From contig NW_001865061.1 in the NCBI RefSeq assembly GCF_000002865.3, positions 289,386-304,255 on the forward strand: a stretch of 14,870 nt of DNA, written 5' to 3'. Each line of letters starts with the position of its first letter. Position 1 is the stretch's first letter. The stretch is from Monosiga brevicollis MX1. Lineage: Eukaryota > Opisthokonta > Choanoflagellata > Craspedida > Salpingoecidae. The notes below the pieces were generated by a model. It was not told the DNA's origin. It saw only the letters and a program-made list of their open reading frames with translations, and made no database searches. Below are positions 1 to 9,508 of this stretch, piece by piece. Position numbers and translations under genes: made by a program.

Positions 1-30
1 TACATCTGCAACAGTCCGTGCTTATCTTAC

Positions 31-3000
31 CCAGTCGTAAAGGGCACCACGTGATAGGTGGCTTGCTGCAGCTGAAGACGAAGCTGGGTCTGACGTGTCC
101 AGCTGCCAGATGCAGCCTCAACAAAGCTGAGCTGGCCATCGGGTGTGTACAGCAAGACAATCAAAGCTAGATCAACGTAAGGTTGACCGTGCAGCACACG
201 CTCATCGTCCTGGTGCAACGAAATCCAGCCCTAGAGCATCATGTCGAAACAGATTACAGCACAACAGGAGAACATTGGACCACCCTCCTCGGGTGCAAAG
301 CGTGTCACGTTTGCTGTACAACACCATATCCGTTGCTTACCAGGCAGTCGGTGGCACTGCGCACGGTGAAGGAAGGAACGGTCGGCCGCTGCTGATCTTG
401 GAGCTGCAAACAAGGGACCATGACCAGCATTGAGACTCAAGCTGGACACTTGTTGGTTGTCAAACCTTAAACTCAGAGTTACCGTACATTCAGAATGTTT
501 TTAGCTCGAGACTCGCGCCATGGCAGGCCCTCGGCAGCTAGGGACGTGCGCGGGCAGATGTCGAATCAGCACTTTGCTCGCGAAATGATGTTCATTCTTG
601 ACCATCCAACATCCAAAGGGCCTCACCGCTGCACACGTGGCAGATGTTGATGGCCGAGAAATATTGCAAAAAGTCCTCCAGAGACATCCAGAAGAGGCCT
701 GTGATGGCCCAAGGTCATAAGTTGGAGGTGGTGCGCAAAATGCTTGATGGCACACATATATTCCATGACAGACAAGAAGATGAAGCGCACCATCCTTGGC
801 ATTGCGCGTCGGCTTGACCTCATCCAACATATCAGAACTGCATTGCCAAGGTGATCCTGGTCAGCGTGTAGAACAACAAGCTTGCATACTCGGGTCAATG
901 TTGAGAGAACGTACGTCCAGAGGGGCGAGTTGTCGGACCAGTCGCCAGTCCACTCAAGTTCACCCCACGGATTGCGGAGCTGAATTAAGCGATGACCCTG
1001 AAGATGGGTCATTCACACGAGTGGTGCAGCATGATGAGAGCCATGGAACTGGGAGGCACGCCACAAAGCGCTGAACAAAACAAAAAAAAAGGGGGGGCAG
1101 GGGACGCCAACACAAGGCTACGCTAACAAAAGTCACACGCAAACTGTCGCACGTACCCGCTTGGATTTGTACACACCAATGAGAGAGTCTGTGGGATAGG
1201 TGGTCGTAAGGGTTAATGTTCACAGCCGGCATAATGAGGAATGCGATCAAGCCCCAGAACAGATCACAGGCACTTACATGCGTGACCAGAAACAAGGCCG
1301 GGGCCACCCAGGTCCCTATTTTCCACGTTGCTCCATTTGTCCTCGCCTGGTACGCTGCACAAGACGTGGCAGTTGAGTATGCGCGCTCGGCCCCTTTCGA
1401 GCCAGCAAGGCGCATTGGTGTGCCTGTGCTTGCAATACCTAGCAGTCATGACGTTGTTGGCACTATCTGCCAAGGAGAGGTGATCCCAGACCTCTTCTTT
1501 GGTCAGCTGATCGAGAAAGTAGGATTCCGTTGGGCACCCGGTCAAGTCCATGAGAGCCTCGTAGGCGAGTCCACCACATAACATCTCGTAGTTGCCAGAC
1601 AACTTGGCATACGCCTATGAAGCATTGGAGCACCAAATGCAAGTGTTGGCCGGGCATGGGTGGCACAAATAGGCCAAGGAGCCACCAACACACCTTTTCC
1701 AGCAAGAGCACCCAGAGCTCGTTGTCGTGTGCTCGGGCAAAGATCGGACCGGATGTGGGAAGCACGGGGATGTAATCGTCCACGCGCACCGTGCGGCGCT
1801 CACCGTGACGATACATGAAGATCTACCGGTCAACGTAATGGAAAACACCCGTCAAGGCAAAATCAAGTCAACGAAGGACGCGGTCAAAGGCTTTGCCAAG
1901 GTCGAGCACATGCCTCGTATGCTCCGACATCAATATGTGCCTGGCGAGCAGATGGCGGCGGAGTGTTGAACATGCGCGTAATCTATGTCATTGAGCCCAG
2001 ATTTTCGCACAGGAAGGGCGGCTTGGTGAGCCAAGACTAGTGTGCACGGTATGGCACAGGCGAAGATTGGTTGCTCAAGCCAACCAGAGTGGGAAATTCT
2101 GCCAGCGCTGCCAAAGAGCACAAGAGCCTAAGATTCAATGCAGAAGCCAAGAATGCGTCAGCTCGCGCGTGCACCAGCGCAATGTCAGCCCGACACCATG
2201 GCTGCCTCGTGCAAGGATGCGCAAGCGAGTCAATTGTACCAGCAGTCCGACAGCCGCCCCTGCTTGATGTCACCGGGCTCTACGTTCTTGATGAAAATAT
2301 CACAGTCGTGCTTAAAAAACTCTCTATTGACATGTGAATTATGAGTATGCAATGGGTGGCGACGGTTGTTGGAACAGTGAGTGCCGCAGGGCGTACGCGG
2401 CGCGCTGCCAGGTGATGGGCAGGTCTGGATTCTTGATATTTGAGTCTGAAGCATAAAGAGCATCGTCGTCGGGCACAAACTCAGTGTCGATGAACTTGAC
2501 GTTGGCCTAAGGGAAGCAAAAGGGCCGAAGATGAGCTGAGCTGAGCTGAGCTGAGCTGAGCTGAGCTGAGCTGAGCTGAGCTGAGCGGCATTGTGGTCAA
2601 TGCGCTTGGACAGGCTGTGCGGAGCCCCATGGCTGATACGAAGATGGCATTACAATGCTTTGTGCTGTGTTTCGGAGTCGAGGGAGATGATGCAAACCTT
2701 CTGGCAAGCAGAGACGAGCTGTTGCAGGGTCAGGCCATCATCGCCCTGGAAGAGAGGCGTGGTTTTGTAGACATCAAGGTCAGCTTGGATAAGCGTCTCA
2801 TAGCGGTCAGCCATTTTACGCAGGTATTGCGTCGAGGGCTGGCGCTTGCGCCAGGATAATTTGGTTGACAGGGACCAGCCACGCCTAGAGCCAGTCGGTG
2901 TACCATGTTGTTGTGAGCAGCAGGACATGAGGCTGATGGCTGCCGTGGCCAAACAGGCCTGATGAGCAGTGGGGCAGGGGTTCAAATGAGTTTTGAGTAC

Positions 3001-4415
3001 CTTTCATCAAGCACGTAGCAAGAGCCGATGAGCTTGAGCGTCGCTGGCACAGCTTCGCCCTGGAGCACGGTACCACCCTCGGTCACGCTAGAAGAAACGT
3101 GAATTCCCAGTGAGGCAGGATTCATCTCGCAAATGGGGATTTCGCTGGGAAAAAGAGGTTGGCAAAGCTTGTGGTGACAAAGTCGAACCCCATGTTGTCT
3201 GAGGCGCCAATGTCCACGGTCAGATCGACGGTCATTTGAGTGCGATTGTCAATGGCAAAGTAGAACCTGTCATTGACGAGCAGGGGGGAGCGGGGCGTCG
3301 TGGATTGGAGTCAGCCGGGACGAGTTGAAAGGTTTATGAACACCAACATGCAGCGGGATAGCAAGCTGTGAATACATGGTCGGATTTTCTGTTTTGACTC
3401 GAACGAGGGTGATATTGGGCTCGAGCTCCTTCCTACGGGTGGCACAAACAAAAATGTTCGTAAGCAATTCAGCAACGGCTGCCAGCGCGCAATGAGCTTT
3501 GCAACCAACTTTGTGGTTTCTCCACTGGGAAGGGGGTCGCCATGGAGAAGGTCTTCGCCCGTGGCGTGTGTGCGCGCTTTCCCATCCTCGGTGGCAATCT
3601 CACCAGCCACGCCCATCTTATTGGTTTGGTCGTAGCCGTGGAGATCGGCGGCGCGCGAGGGATGTCGGTCACCAGGACCATGGGAAGGCTGCGTCTGTCG
3701 ATGGGGGTGATGATCTGGGTTGGGGTGAGGATCCGTCTCGAGCCGATCCCGGTGGGTGGTGGGTGACTGCTGTGGCTGCCGCCTCGGCTGCTCGTGGTGG
3801 CCGCGTGGTTGTGGTGAAGGGTCGCGGTTTGCGGGCTGGGAATCGCGGGGCTTGGGGCGCGAGCGCATGGTGAACTTGAAGTTGGTGTTGAGTTTCCAAC
3901 CCTTGCCTGGGTCTTGTACAAACACAGTGCCTCCATGCCTTGAGGTACGGGGGCCCATGAAGACCTTGCGGACCATGGAGTGATCTGAAAACCTATGAGA
4001 TCGGGACAAGGGTCAAGGCTGTTATCGATTCAGATTGTGATGGCTTGGCAGGCAAGATATCTGGCTGGCTGTGGGAGGCACAGTGAACAAGAAGCATACT
4101 CGACGTTGGTGCTCCCAGTGAGCTCGATGGACATGTCCACCTCGTCGTCGGTCTCATTTTCAAAGGTGTACGTGATCCGCGTCGGCTCATCCAGCCGTTC
4201 CTGCAGCGTGCACTCGGCTGGTGAGCCATATTGTCCATCTGCTCATGTGCCTGTAGCCAGAGGCACGTCGGAGAAGGAGCCAAGCGGGGTGGCATGGGTT
4301 CAAACCTGGAGCATGAAGATGCCAGGCGACAGCTCATGGCGTTCGGCGGGCATTGTGACGGTCGTTTGGCCTCTTGGAACCCGGCCTGTTGGACAGCCTA
4401 GGCTCTCTCCAGACT
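31..4415 (-). CDS. Calpain-family cysteine protease, multi-exon, partial at both ends
   Basis: Calpains are Ca2+-responsive intracellular cysteine proteases that make limited cuts. Exons read on the minus strand, 5' to 3': 4415-4306, 4200-4100, 3992-(unresolved), 3432-(unresolved), about 3266-3146, 3144-3001, 2884-2698, 2506-2397, 2323-2240, 2127-2085, 1982-1914, 1822-1694, 1614-1439, 1354-1278, 1188-1157, 997-915, 837-791, 698-627, 537-488, 403-341, 230-31. From 3144 down, every junction keeps frame. Calpain blocks in order: KFIDTEFVPDDDALY; KQGRLSDCW with catalytic Cys at 2242-2244; LLCSLAALAEFPTL; VRVDDYIPVLP; LLEKAYAKLSGNYEML; GLVSGHAYSL with catalytic His at 1282-1284; LIQLRNPWGELEWTG with catalytic Asn at 971-973; LFWMSLEDFLQYF; then a C2L/domain III start (WISLHQDDER, ATYHVVPFTT). 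Ser replaces the usual Gly in GDCW. After 31 a GTAAGA donor leads out of the window. The initiator exon upstream of 4415 is not resolved. Family very sure; outermost exons less so. Confidence 0.93.
1823..1913 (-). other. Probable GC-AG intron in the calpain gene
   Basis: Exon 1982-1914 must end right after GAYE to join the next exon IFMYRHGE in frame and to give the calpain spacing G-x-Y-x-(hydrophobic)3-Y-x-x-G. The bases at that point, read on the minus strand, are GAG|GCATGT, a good donor except for C in place of T. The acceptor is GGTAG|ATC. The implied intron is 91 nt. The only GT sites close by would break the frame or the conserved spacing. Confidence 0.6.
2533..2586. repeat. Pentanucleotide tandem repeat (GAGCT)n, about 10.8 copies
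   Basis: A perfect GAGCT array of 54 bp lies inside the calpain intron that separates the exon ending at 2698 from the exon starting at 2506. On the coding (minus) strand it reads as repeated CTCAG, so each unit carries a YAG trinucleotide that could act as a decoy 3' splice site. The acceptor needed to keep the calpain frame is CCCTTAG, just beyond the array at 2507. Confidence 0.95.
3001..4415 (-). other. N-terminal extension of the calpain: two related beta-rich modules and a Pro/His/Arg linker
   Basis: This stretch encodes protein N-terminal to the protease core, where classical calpains have little. Module 1 contains TYTFENETDDEVDMSIELTG then STNVE, followed across a phase-2 intron by FSDHSMVRKVFMGP and HGGTVFVQDPGKGWKLN. 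Module 2 contains FYFAIDNRTQMTVDLTVDIG then ASDNM, and later EGGTVLQGEAVPATLKLIGS. The two share the pattern aromatic-x-N-x-T, D-hydrophobic-x-hydrophobic, G-(S/A)-(T/S)-(D)-N, and a later GGTV, so they look like an internal duplication. They could be C2L (calpain domain III) or DUF1935-type modules, the latter known at the N-terminus of kinetoplastid and other protist calpains; I cannot decide by eye. Between them (about 3860-3480) the readable frames are low-complexity and rich in Pro, His, Gln, Ser and Arg, so linker exon limits are uncertain. The frame around 3145 is also unresolved. Confidence 0.6.
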
Positions 4416-4985
4416 CTATAGCTTTGGCGAAAAAAACCTATGCCACCACCAGAGATCAGCTCAACCCACCATGATACATCCCATGACTGCCTTGCCGCTA
4501 CTCATCAAGGGCATCCATCCAACTGACCGAGCCACCGCCCTGCCCCAACGCCATCGTACCTCAGATGCTCTGCGCGTGCGTGTCCCACTGGACGGACAGA
4601 AAAAATAAAATAAATTTGGACGAAAACAACTTGACGGCTTTTTCACTGCAACAACATTGTCAGATTATACGTTTAGTCGTATTTTATCTACATCTGTTCG
4701 CTTTGTAGATGTTACTAAATCTTCATATTCTAGTTACTTTGAGGTTTTATCTGTTCAAATCATCACGTGAAGTTGATTGTCAGTCAACAAATACAAGGTC
4801 ACACTTTTATTTTTTTGTACACTTTTTATTTTTACATGTAAATGTACATGTACATGTAATTTTTTTTTTTAATTTTTAAAAAATTGTTTGCGCACACCGA
4901 TTGACGACGAGACCAGCGTCGACAGCACGGTTCGAGAGAGGCAGTGCGCTAGCGCGTGGCAGGCGTGACAGGGTGGTTTGGTGCA
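4416..4985. promoter_or_regulatory. Divergent intergenic region between calpain and Iwr1 genes, AT-rich core
   Basis: The calpain gene is read leftward and the Iwr1 gene rightward, so this roughly 570 bp should carry the promoters of both, plus the unresolved first exon of the calpain. Base composition shifts abruptly to AT-rich between about 4600 and 4890, in contrast to the GC-rich coding DNA on both sides. Within it lie long T runs, a TAAATTTG stretch near 4610, a CACGTG E-box-like hexamer at 4764-4769 and an ACATGT repeat. No promoter element is proven by sequence alone. Confidence 0.55.
4833..4858. repeat. Short palindromic repeat based on TACATG
   Basis: This 26-bp stretch is made of overlapping TACATGTA units, with one copy separated from the rest by AA. 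Each unit is its own reverse complement. It sits in the middle of the divergent promoter region and is flanked by T-rich and A-rich runs. It may be a simple repeat or a cluster of binding sites for a dimeric factor; the sequence does not distinguish the two. Confidence 0.8.
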
Positions 4986-7219
4986 ATGGCGGACGCAACC
5001 GCTGCTGACTTGGCGGCGAAGATGGAGCCTCAGGGCTCGGTAGCCGCGGCAGCTGGGCCGCGACGTGTGGTGGTGCGTGTCAAGAGGCGACACGATGAAG
5101 ACCCTTGGCAGGCCTTTGGTCAGTCGCTGCACCAACGCGCTGTGCCCCTGGACCCCGTGCTTCGAATCTGATTGAGCGTGTCAACCTGCCAACTCGCTTG
5201 GTCACCTCATCCACCTCGCTTTGAACCTTGCTTTTCCTTTGCAGAGCTGCAGGGCAAGCGCTCCAAACAAGTCTCGCGTGCGTGCCCGTGCCATGCGTTG
5301 CTATCCCCTGATTTGCTCGACACATCTCACCTTGGTTGTGACGGCTCTATAGACGCTGTCTATCATCGAATTCAGACTGTGCGCGCCAACCAAGACACGG
5401 GCCCGTCCCAATCTGAGTTGCTGGTTTGTGCGCCTGCCCGCCCCCCGGCCACAGAGACTTGCCTCCGTGGCCATGCCAATACTCACCCTGCGGGCCTGTG
5501 GGCCTCTGCCTACGTCTGTGCAGCGTCGAATTAAAGAGCAGGACCCCGAACTCTTCAAGGCGCACGGCAGCAAAAGTGCACTCAAGGAGCGCGCCGGCGC
5601 AAGCGTCAAGCAACAGTGCGTTTTTGCCCAACCGTTGATGACCTCCACTCTGGCCGTCCGATTTGATTTTATTCTTTTATTGTGCATGTGAATTTGGCAC
5701 ACACCGTAGCAACACGGGGTCTGCGGCAGCTACACGGGCGCGCAAAGCTCGGTTTCAAAAAGTTGAAGCCGTTCGCGTCTTGGGCTCGCTGAGCACCAAG
5801 CAGGACTCGGCACCCGATACCAAGCGAGCCGCGGCTAAGCGTCAACCATCACCCCCGGCATCTTCCACCACCCCAGGAACTGACCCCACCTCAGACGATG
5901 ATGTTCAACTTGTTGAGATTGAAACGGCTGGTGTTCAGGCCGACCGTGCTTCAAACATCATGTCCGCCATGACACTCTCTGCCAATGGCATCCCTCTCGT
6001 CTCGCGCACCCTTGATGCTGCCGAGCAGGTGAGTTCATCCCAACTGTTCATATGTTCCAGTTTGTTTGTTTCTTTTTTTTTTTTTTTTTTTTTTTCTTTT
6101 TCTTTTTTTCCTTGAAACACCCGTGGCTTCAAGTATTTGCGACCACATATCGGGCCTGGTCGCAACAGTCCTGACTCCTCGCGTGTTGCTGCTACATTTG
6201 TACCATTTGCCCAGCGATATCGCGCCCAAGCCGCCACCACGCGCCGGCAAGCCATTTTATCTCGGCTACCTGGCACAACCGGCCCTGCCACCAGCATCCG
6301 ACGCCCAACAGATACAGAGCCTCGTACGTGCTTCACGAGGCGGTGTTTTTTGGCGTCTCGCCTGGCTCGGACCCAGCAACATCGAGCAATTTTGTTTCAA
6401 ACCTTCCTGCTTGCGCTTTGCTACCCGTAGCCGTGCAAACACAAGAAGCGCCTTCAGAATATGTTTACGATTACTATGTGACTACCGACGATGCCAACAT
6501 TGACTTTTCTGTCGACGAGTATGTCTTGCTGGGTTGCCCAGTCTCACGGGGAAAGCGCCGGCCTGTTGTCATGGTTCTTCTCACGCGCCCAACACACGCG
6601 CGTTGCTTTTCAGGTTGGAGATGCAACAATGGTTTGATAGTCTGCCCGACGACGCTGATGAACCAAAGTACTCTGATGATGACGACAGTAACGAAGGTAC
6701 ACACCTTTCTTGTGCCACCTTTGCCCTGAAAGCAAAACAGAACCCATCACCACTACCGCTGACCATACTTGACCATTGCGAGTGGATGACACCTCACCAC
6801 TGTTTTTGTGCCCATGGTTGCTGGCGCAGAGGACAATTGGCGCAATGATTACCCTGACGAAGAGAGTGATGTTGACGTTGATCCATACGATTCGGATGAG
6901 CCGTCAAGTGGGCGGCGCTATCTGGCCGGTCCCACCGCGGTCGACCTTTCGGTGAGGATGGGCGTCGCAGCTGCTCGGGCCGCAGAGTTAGGGGCCTGTG
7001 GACCCGTTGCTTATTCGCCGTGTCCGTTTGCTGTAGACTCAAGCCCACGCGTCCGTATTGGGCTGGAAGGCTGATCCGCAGCTATTTGGGGAACTCAGCC
7101 GCTGGACTGAAGGTGCCTTTGTGCCGGACCTTGGTGAGGATTTGGAAGATGATATTGACGACGAGGACCCCGATGCGCTCGATCATAGCCAAGATTCGGA
7201 TGACATGGAATGGTCGTGA
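4986..7219 (+). CDS. IWR1: RNA polymerase II nuclear localization protein Iwr1/SLC7A6OS
   Basis: Iwr1 binds assembled RNA polymerase II in the cytoplasm and carries it into the nucleus through an N-terminal nuclear localization signal. Exons: 4986-5118, 5245-5270, 5524-5615, 5710-6028, 6215-6323, 6431-6518, 6614-6696, 6830-6951, 7037-7219. All phases match, giving 384 aa. The N-terminus has VVVRVKRRHDEDPWQAF followed by LQGKRSKQ, the family start and a plausible bipartite NLS. Further on are ARFQKVEAVRVLGSL, then SEYVYDYYVTTDD, the conserved Y-V-Y-D block, then DDDSNE joined by an intron to DNWRNDYPDEESD, the family signature. The tail is strongly acidic and ends DDMEWS. The ATG at 4986 is the first in this frame after the AT-rich promoter region. 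Least certain is the 5270/5524 junction: the donor GTCTCG is poor, and an acceptor at 5454 would add 23 in-frame codons. Confidence 0.92.
6073..6095 (+). repeat. T23 homopolymer in an Iwr1 intron
   Basis: A run of 23 T followed by further T-rich sequence to about 6110 lies in the intron between exons ending at 6028 and starting at 6215. It is more than 100 nt upstream of the acceptor CCATTTGCCCAG, so it is not the polypyrimidine tract of that site. Run length may be imprecise in the assembly. Confidence 0.9.
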
Positions 7220-7522
7220 TTTGCAAAAAAAACAAAAGGGAGACGGAATGACGACTTGACATTGTTCAATTGCTTCTGGGCGCTGCCGCAGACAGTTGTC
7301 GCTGAAGAAGCAAATTGAATGAAGAAAAGACACACAATAGCAACGAGGGTCCAGTCCAAGGCTGATGCAGGGCCCTGCGAGGGCATGATGCGCATCGCCA
7401 CACACAGAACCACGCGATCCTGGTGGGTTTGAGAACCGGAAAATCAAACGAGTACCCAGCACACAACTGCGTGCACAGGTTTCTATGAACGACAACCAAT
7501 ATCGCTTGAAATAACTTGCGAG
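7220..7522. other. Convergent intergenic region between Iwr1 and the FrnE-like gene
   Basis: About 300 bp between the stop codon of the Iwr1 gene and the preferred stop codon of the gene on the opposite strand. It should hold both 3' untranslated regions and polyadenylation sites. I see an A-rich stretch just after 7219 but no clear AATAAA for either strand, no RNA gene and no convincing reading frame. Confidence 0.6.
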
Positions 7523-9029
7523 TCACTTGACAAAGATTCGCCTCGGGAAAGACATTCCTGATGCCAAACATGAATACACAAGCGTGACAGATGAATGAGG
7601 GCCACAGAGGTCAAGCTGTCATCCCCCAGGGCAGGTTGGTGGATAAAAAAAGGTGACATGACAAACCTCAATTGCATTGGCAAGCACATCAGGTTCTTGG
7701 GCGCCATTTAAGGTGATGCAGCCACCAATGGTGATCTGCGGCACACCTCGCACTTTTTTGCTCTAAAAGAGCGTTTGCAAGGCGTAGGCAAGCACGAGGT
7801 GAGTCGAGCGAGCCGACGCCAAAGCAAGGTTGCAGCGCTTCCTTCCAATAAGAAGGGAGAAAGGACATGTGTGTCAAGGCACGAAAAAGAAGCAACCCAC
7901 CTCCATGATTTCCTGCTGAAGCTCGGGCATCATGCGACAGGATTTTTCAATCACCTGCTCCGGATCAGGGATGCCCACTTCATGGGCCGCCGCAATCAAC
8001 ACCTGGGGATCTCCAAGGCACTGAGCCTAAGGGAAGGGAGCCATGACAAACATGAGATGATGGATGAAAATGATGATGATGATGAATTTTGTGTTTGCGT
8101 GGGTGGACGAGAAAGTGCCCCGACTCTTTGCCTAGCGGGGTGTGAAACCTGACTTTGGTTGCGCTGACAGTCATGTTATTGAGCGCAGCAGTCTTTCTCG
8201 GCCTGTGTCCCAAGGTGCGAGTACGGTGCAAATGGTGGCACCGGCTGACGATCAAGGCTAACCTCGGAAAAGTATTTCCGAAAGAAGACTTGCATGAGCT
8301 GGTCTTGCTTGCCACAGCGTTTGGCCAAACAAGACATGCGGTGGGCTGGAGATGGAATGTAAAGCGAGAGAGCCGAGCGGGACGTATAAGCTCCAGTACA
8401 GCTGCGCATGTGACCCGCGAATCATTCCAGGACATACCATCAATGGTGTTGGAAGTTAGGCCTCCCGCCCTGCAGAGGTCAAACACCCGAGCGAAGAGAG
8501 AGGAATGAGTGCTGAACAGGAAGGTTGTGCAAAGAGCAGAGCGAGGACACTATGGGAGTAGTCGTGTGGATAGCTGTGCGGGATAACAACAGAGTGGGCG
8601 ATGGTGAATCCAGCATCAAAGGGACGCACTGGAAGGGAATGCCGAGGGAGGCCATGAGCTGGCTCATCTGGGCCATCATCGCCTGTGTGCGCTCCTTGCC
8701 GAACTTGGAGTTGAAGTATTGAATCTTGTCGACACCCTCCGTTGGAAGATTGGGGTTGAGGAAAAAGGCTTGCCACTCAATCTACACACAAGCGCGCACA
8801 CACACAAGAGCGCGCGTTGGTGAGCAAAACAAGCCACGACTGTCACTGTGAGCCGGCTGAGCAAGAAAGCAAATGGACGCGCGGGTAGGTACCCCTCCCC
8901 CACACCAACCTGAAAGTCGACGTCGGGAAACCGGTCCATGGCCATTTGCAGCTTCTTCCGAAGAACACAGCACCACGGACAAACCATGTCGCTCACGATG
9001 TTCACGCGCAACGCCCGCTTTTGCGCCAT
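7523..9029 (-). CDS. FrnE-like DsbA-family thioredoxin-fold protein
   Basis: Proteins of this family have a thioredoxin fold with a helical insert and act as thiol-disulfide oxidoreductases or isomerases. Exons on the minus strand: 9029-8910, 8781-8630, 8469-8438, 8345-8263, 8026-7901, 7762-7667 and, preferred, 7615-7523; phases agree throughout and give 233 aa. The N-terminus RVNIVSDMVCPWC has the redox CPWC motif typical of FrnE. It is followed by EWQAFFLNPNLPTEGVDK, then GGLTSNTIDAHRM (the family N-T-x-D-A-H-R block), AKRCGKQDQLMQVFF, AAAHEVGIPDPEQVI and GVPQITIGG, where the Val-Pro is the expected cis-proline loop. The last exon is uncertain: reading straight through after 7667 adds only 15 codons to a stop at 7619-7621 and gives 218 aa. 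No signal peptide is seen, so cytosolic location is likely. Confidence 0.9.
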
Positions 9030-9064
9030 CCTGACTGGTCACGGAAAAGTTAAAAACGAAACTG

Positions 9065-9310
9065 CTCTCTCTCTCTCTCAAACTCTCGCTCTTCTCTCTC
9101 TCTCAAACCGACCAAACCAATTCATTTCTCTCTCTCTCTCTCTCAACTTTCTCTCTCTCTCTCTCTCTCTCTCAAACTCTCTCTCAACTTTCTCTCTCTC
9201 TCTCAACTCTCTCTCTCTTCAACTCTCTCTCTCTTCAAACTCTCTCTTCAACTCTCTCTCAAACTCTCTCACTCCAAACTCTTTCTCTCTCTCAAACTCT
9301 CAAGAACTCT
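9065..9310. repeat. Interrupted CT-rich compound repeat
   Basis: Runs of CT of varying length are separated by short AAACT, AACTTT or CTTCAA interruptions, which themselves recur. This looks like a decayed or compound microsatellite. Open frames across it translate to Ser/Leu-rich or Arg/Glu-rich polymers and are not taken as genes. Confidence 0.9.
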
Positions 9311-9352
9311 CTTCATGCTTTTTGTGTGTTCGTCATTGTGATGTTATGTAGA

Positions 9353-9376
9353 TGTCAGATTGTCAGATTGTCAGAT
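9353..9376. repeat. Three tandem copies of TGTCAGAT
   Basis: Three perfect consecutive 8-bp units (9353-9360, 9361-9368, 9369-9376) lie between the interrupted and the perfect CT arrays in the divergent promoter region. They may be a short microsatellite or clustered binding sites. Confidence 0.9.
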
Positions 9377-9416
9377 GCATTCTTCATTCATGGAATTGTC
9401 AACAAAAACAAGATTT

Positions 9417-9420
<4 letters not shown>

Positions 9421-9505
<85 letters not shown>
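9421..9505. repeat. Perfect (CT)n microsatellite, 85 bp
   Basis: An uninterrupted CT run of 42.5 units ends three bases before the sulfatase ATG, followed by AGG then ATG. On the opposite strand it is a GA repeat. It could be a GAGA-like promoter element, an exceptionally long polypyrimidine tract of a 5'-UTR intron, or simply a microsatellite. Confidence 0.95.
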
Positions 9506-9507
<2 letters not shown>

Positions 9508-9508
9508 G

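Larger units (their letters stand above)
9030..9508. promoter_or_regulatory. Divergent CT-rich intergenic region between FrnE-like gene and sulfatase
   Basis: This 480 bp separates two head-to-head start codons (9029 leftward, 9509 rightward), so it should contain both promoters and 5' untranslated regions. Most of it is pyrimidine-rich on the plus strand: an interrupted CT array, a short stretch of unique DNA, three tandem TGTCAGAT copies, then a perfect CT array that runs up to CAG and the sulfatase ATG. The CT(n)CAG ending also looks like a 3' splice site, so part of this may be an intron within the sulfatase 5' untranslated region. Confidence 0.6.

Noticed and set aside
1080-1110. A-run followed by G-run as a possible poly(A)-type insertion or retrocopy end
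   Set aside because: It lies within a calpain intron, is only about 9 A and 7 G, and has no target-site duplication or element sequence beside it.
3480-3880. Open frames on both strands through the Pro/His/Arg-rich region as separate genes
   Set aside because: GC-rich low-complexity DNA keeps several frames open by chance, and none shows a recognisable domain. It is best read as linker or intron of the calpain gene.
5935-6250. Lys-rich open frames on the minus strand opposite the Iwr1 intron
   Set aside because: They arise from the T23 tract read as poly-Lys. The plus strand carries the frame-consistent Iwr1 exons on both sides.
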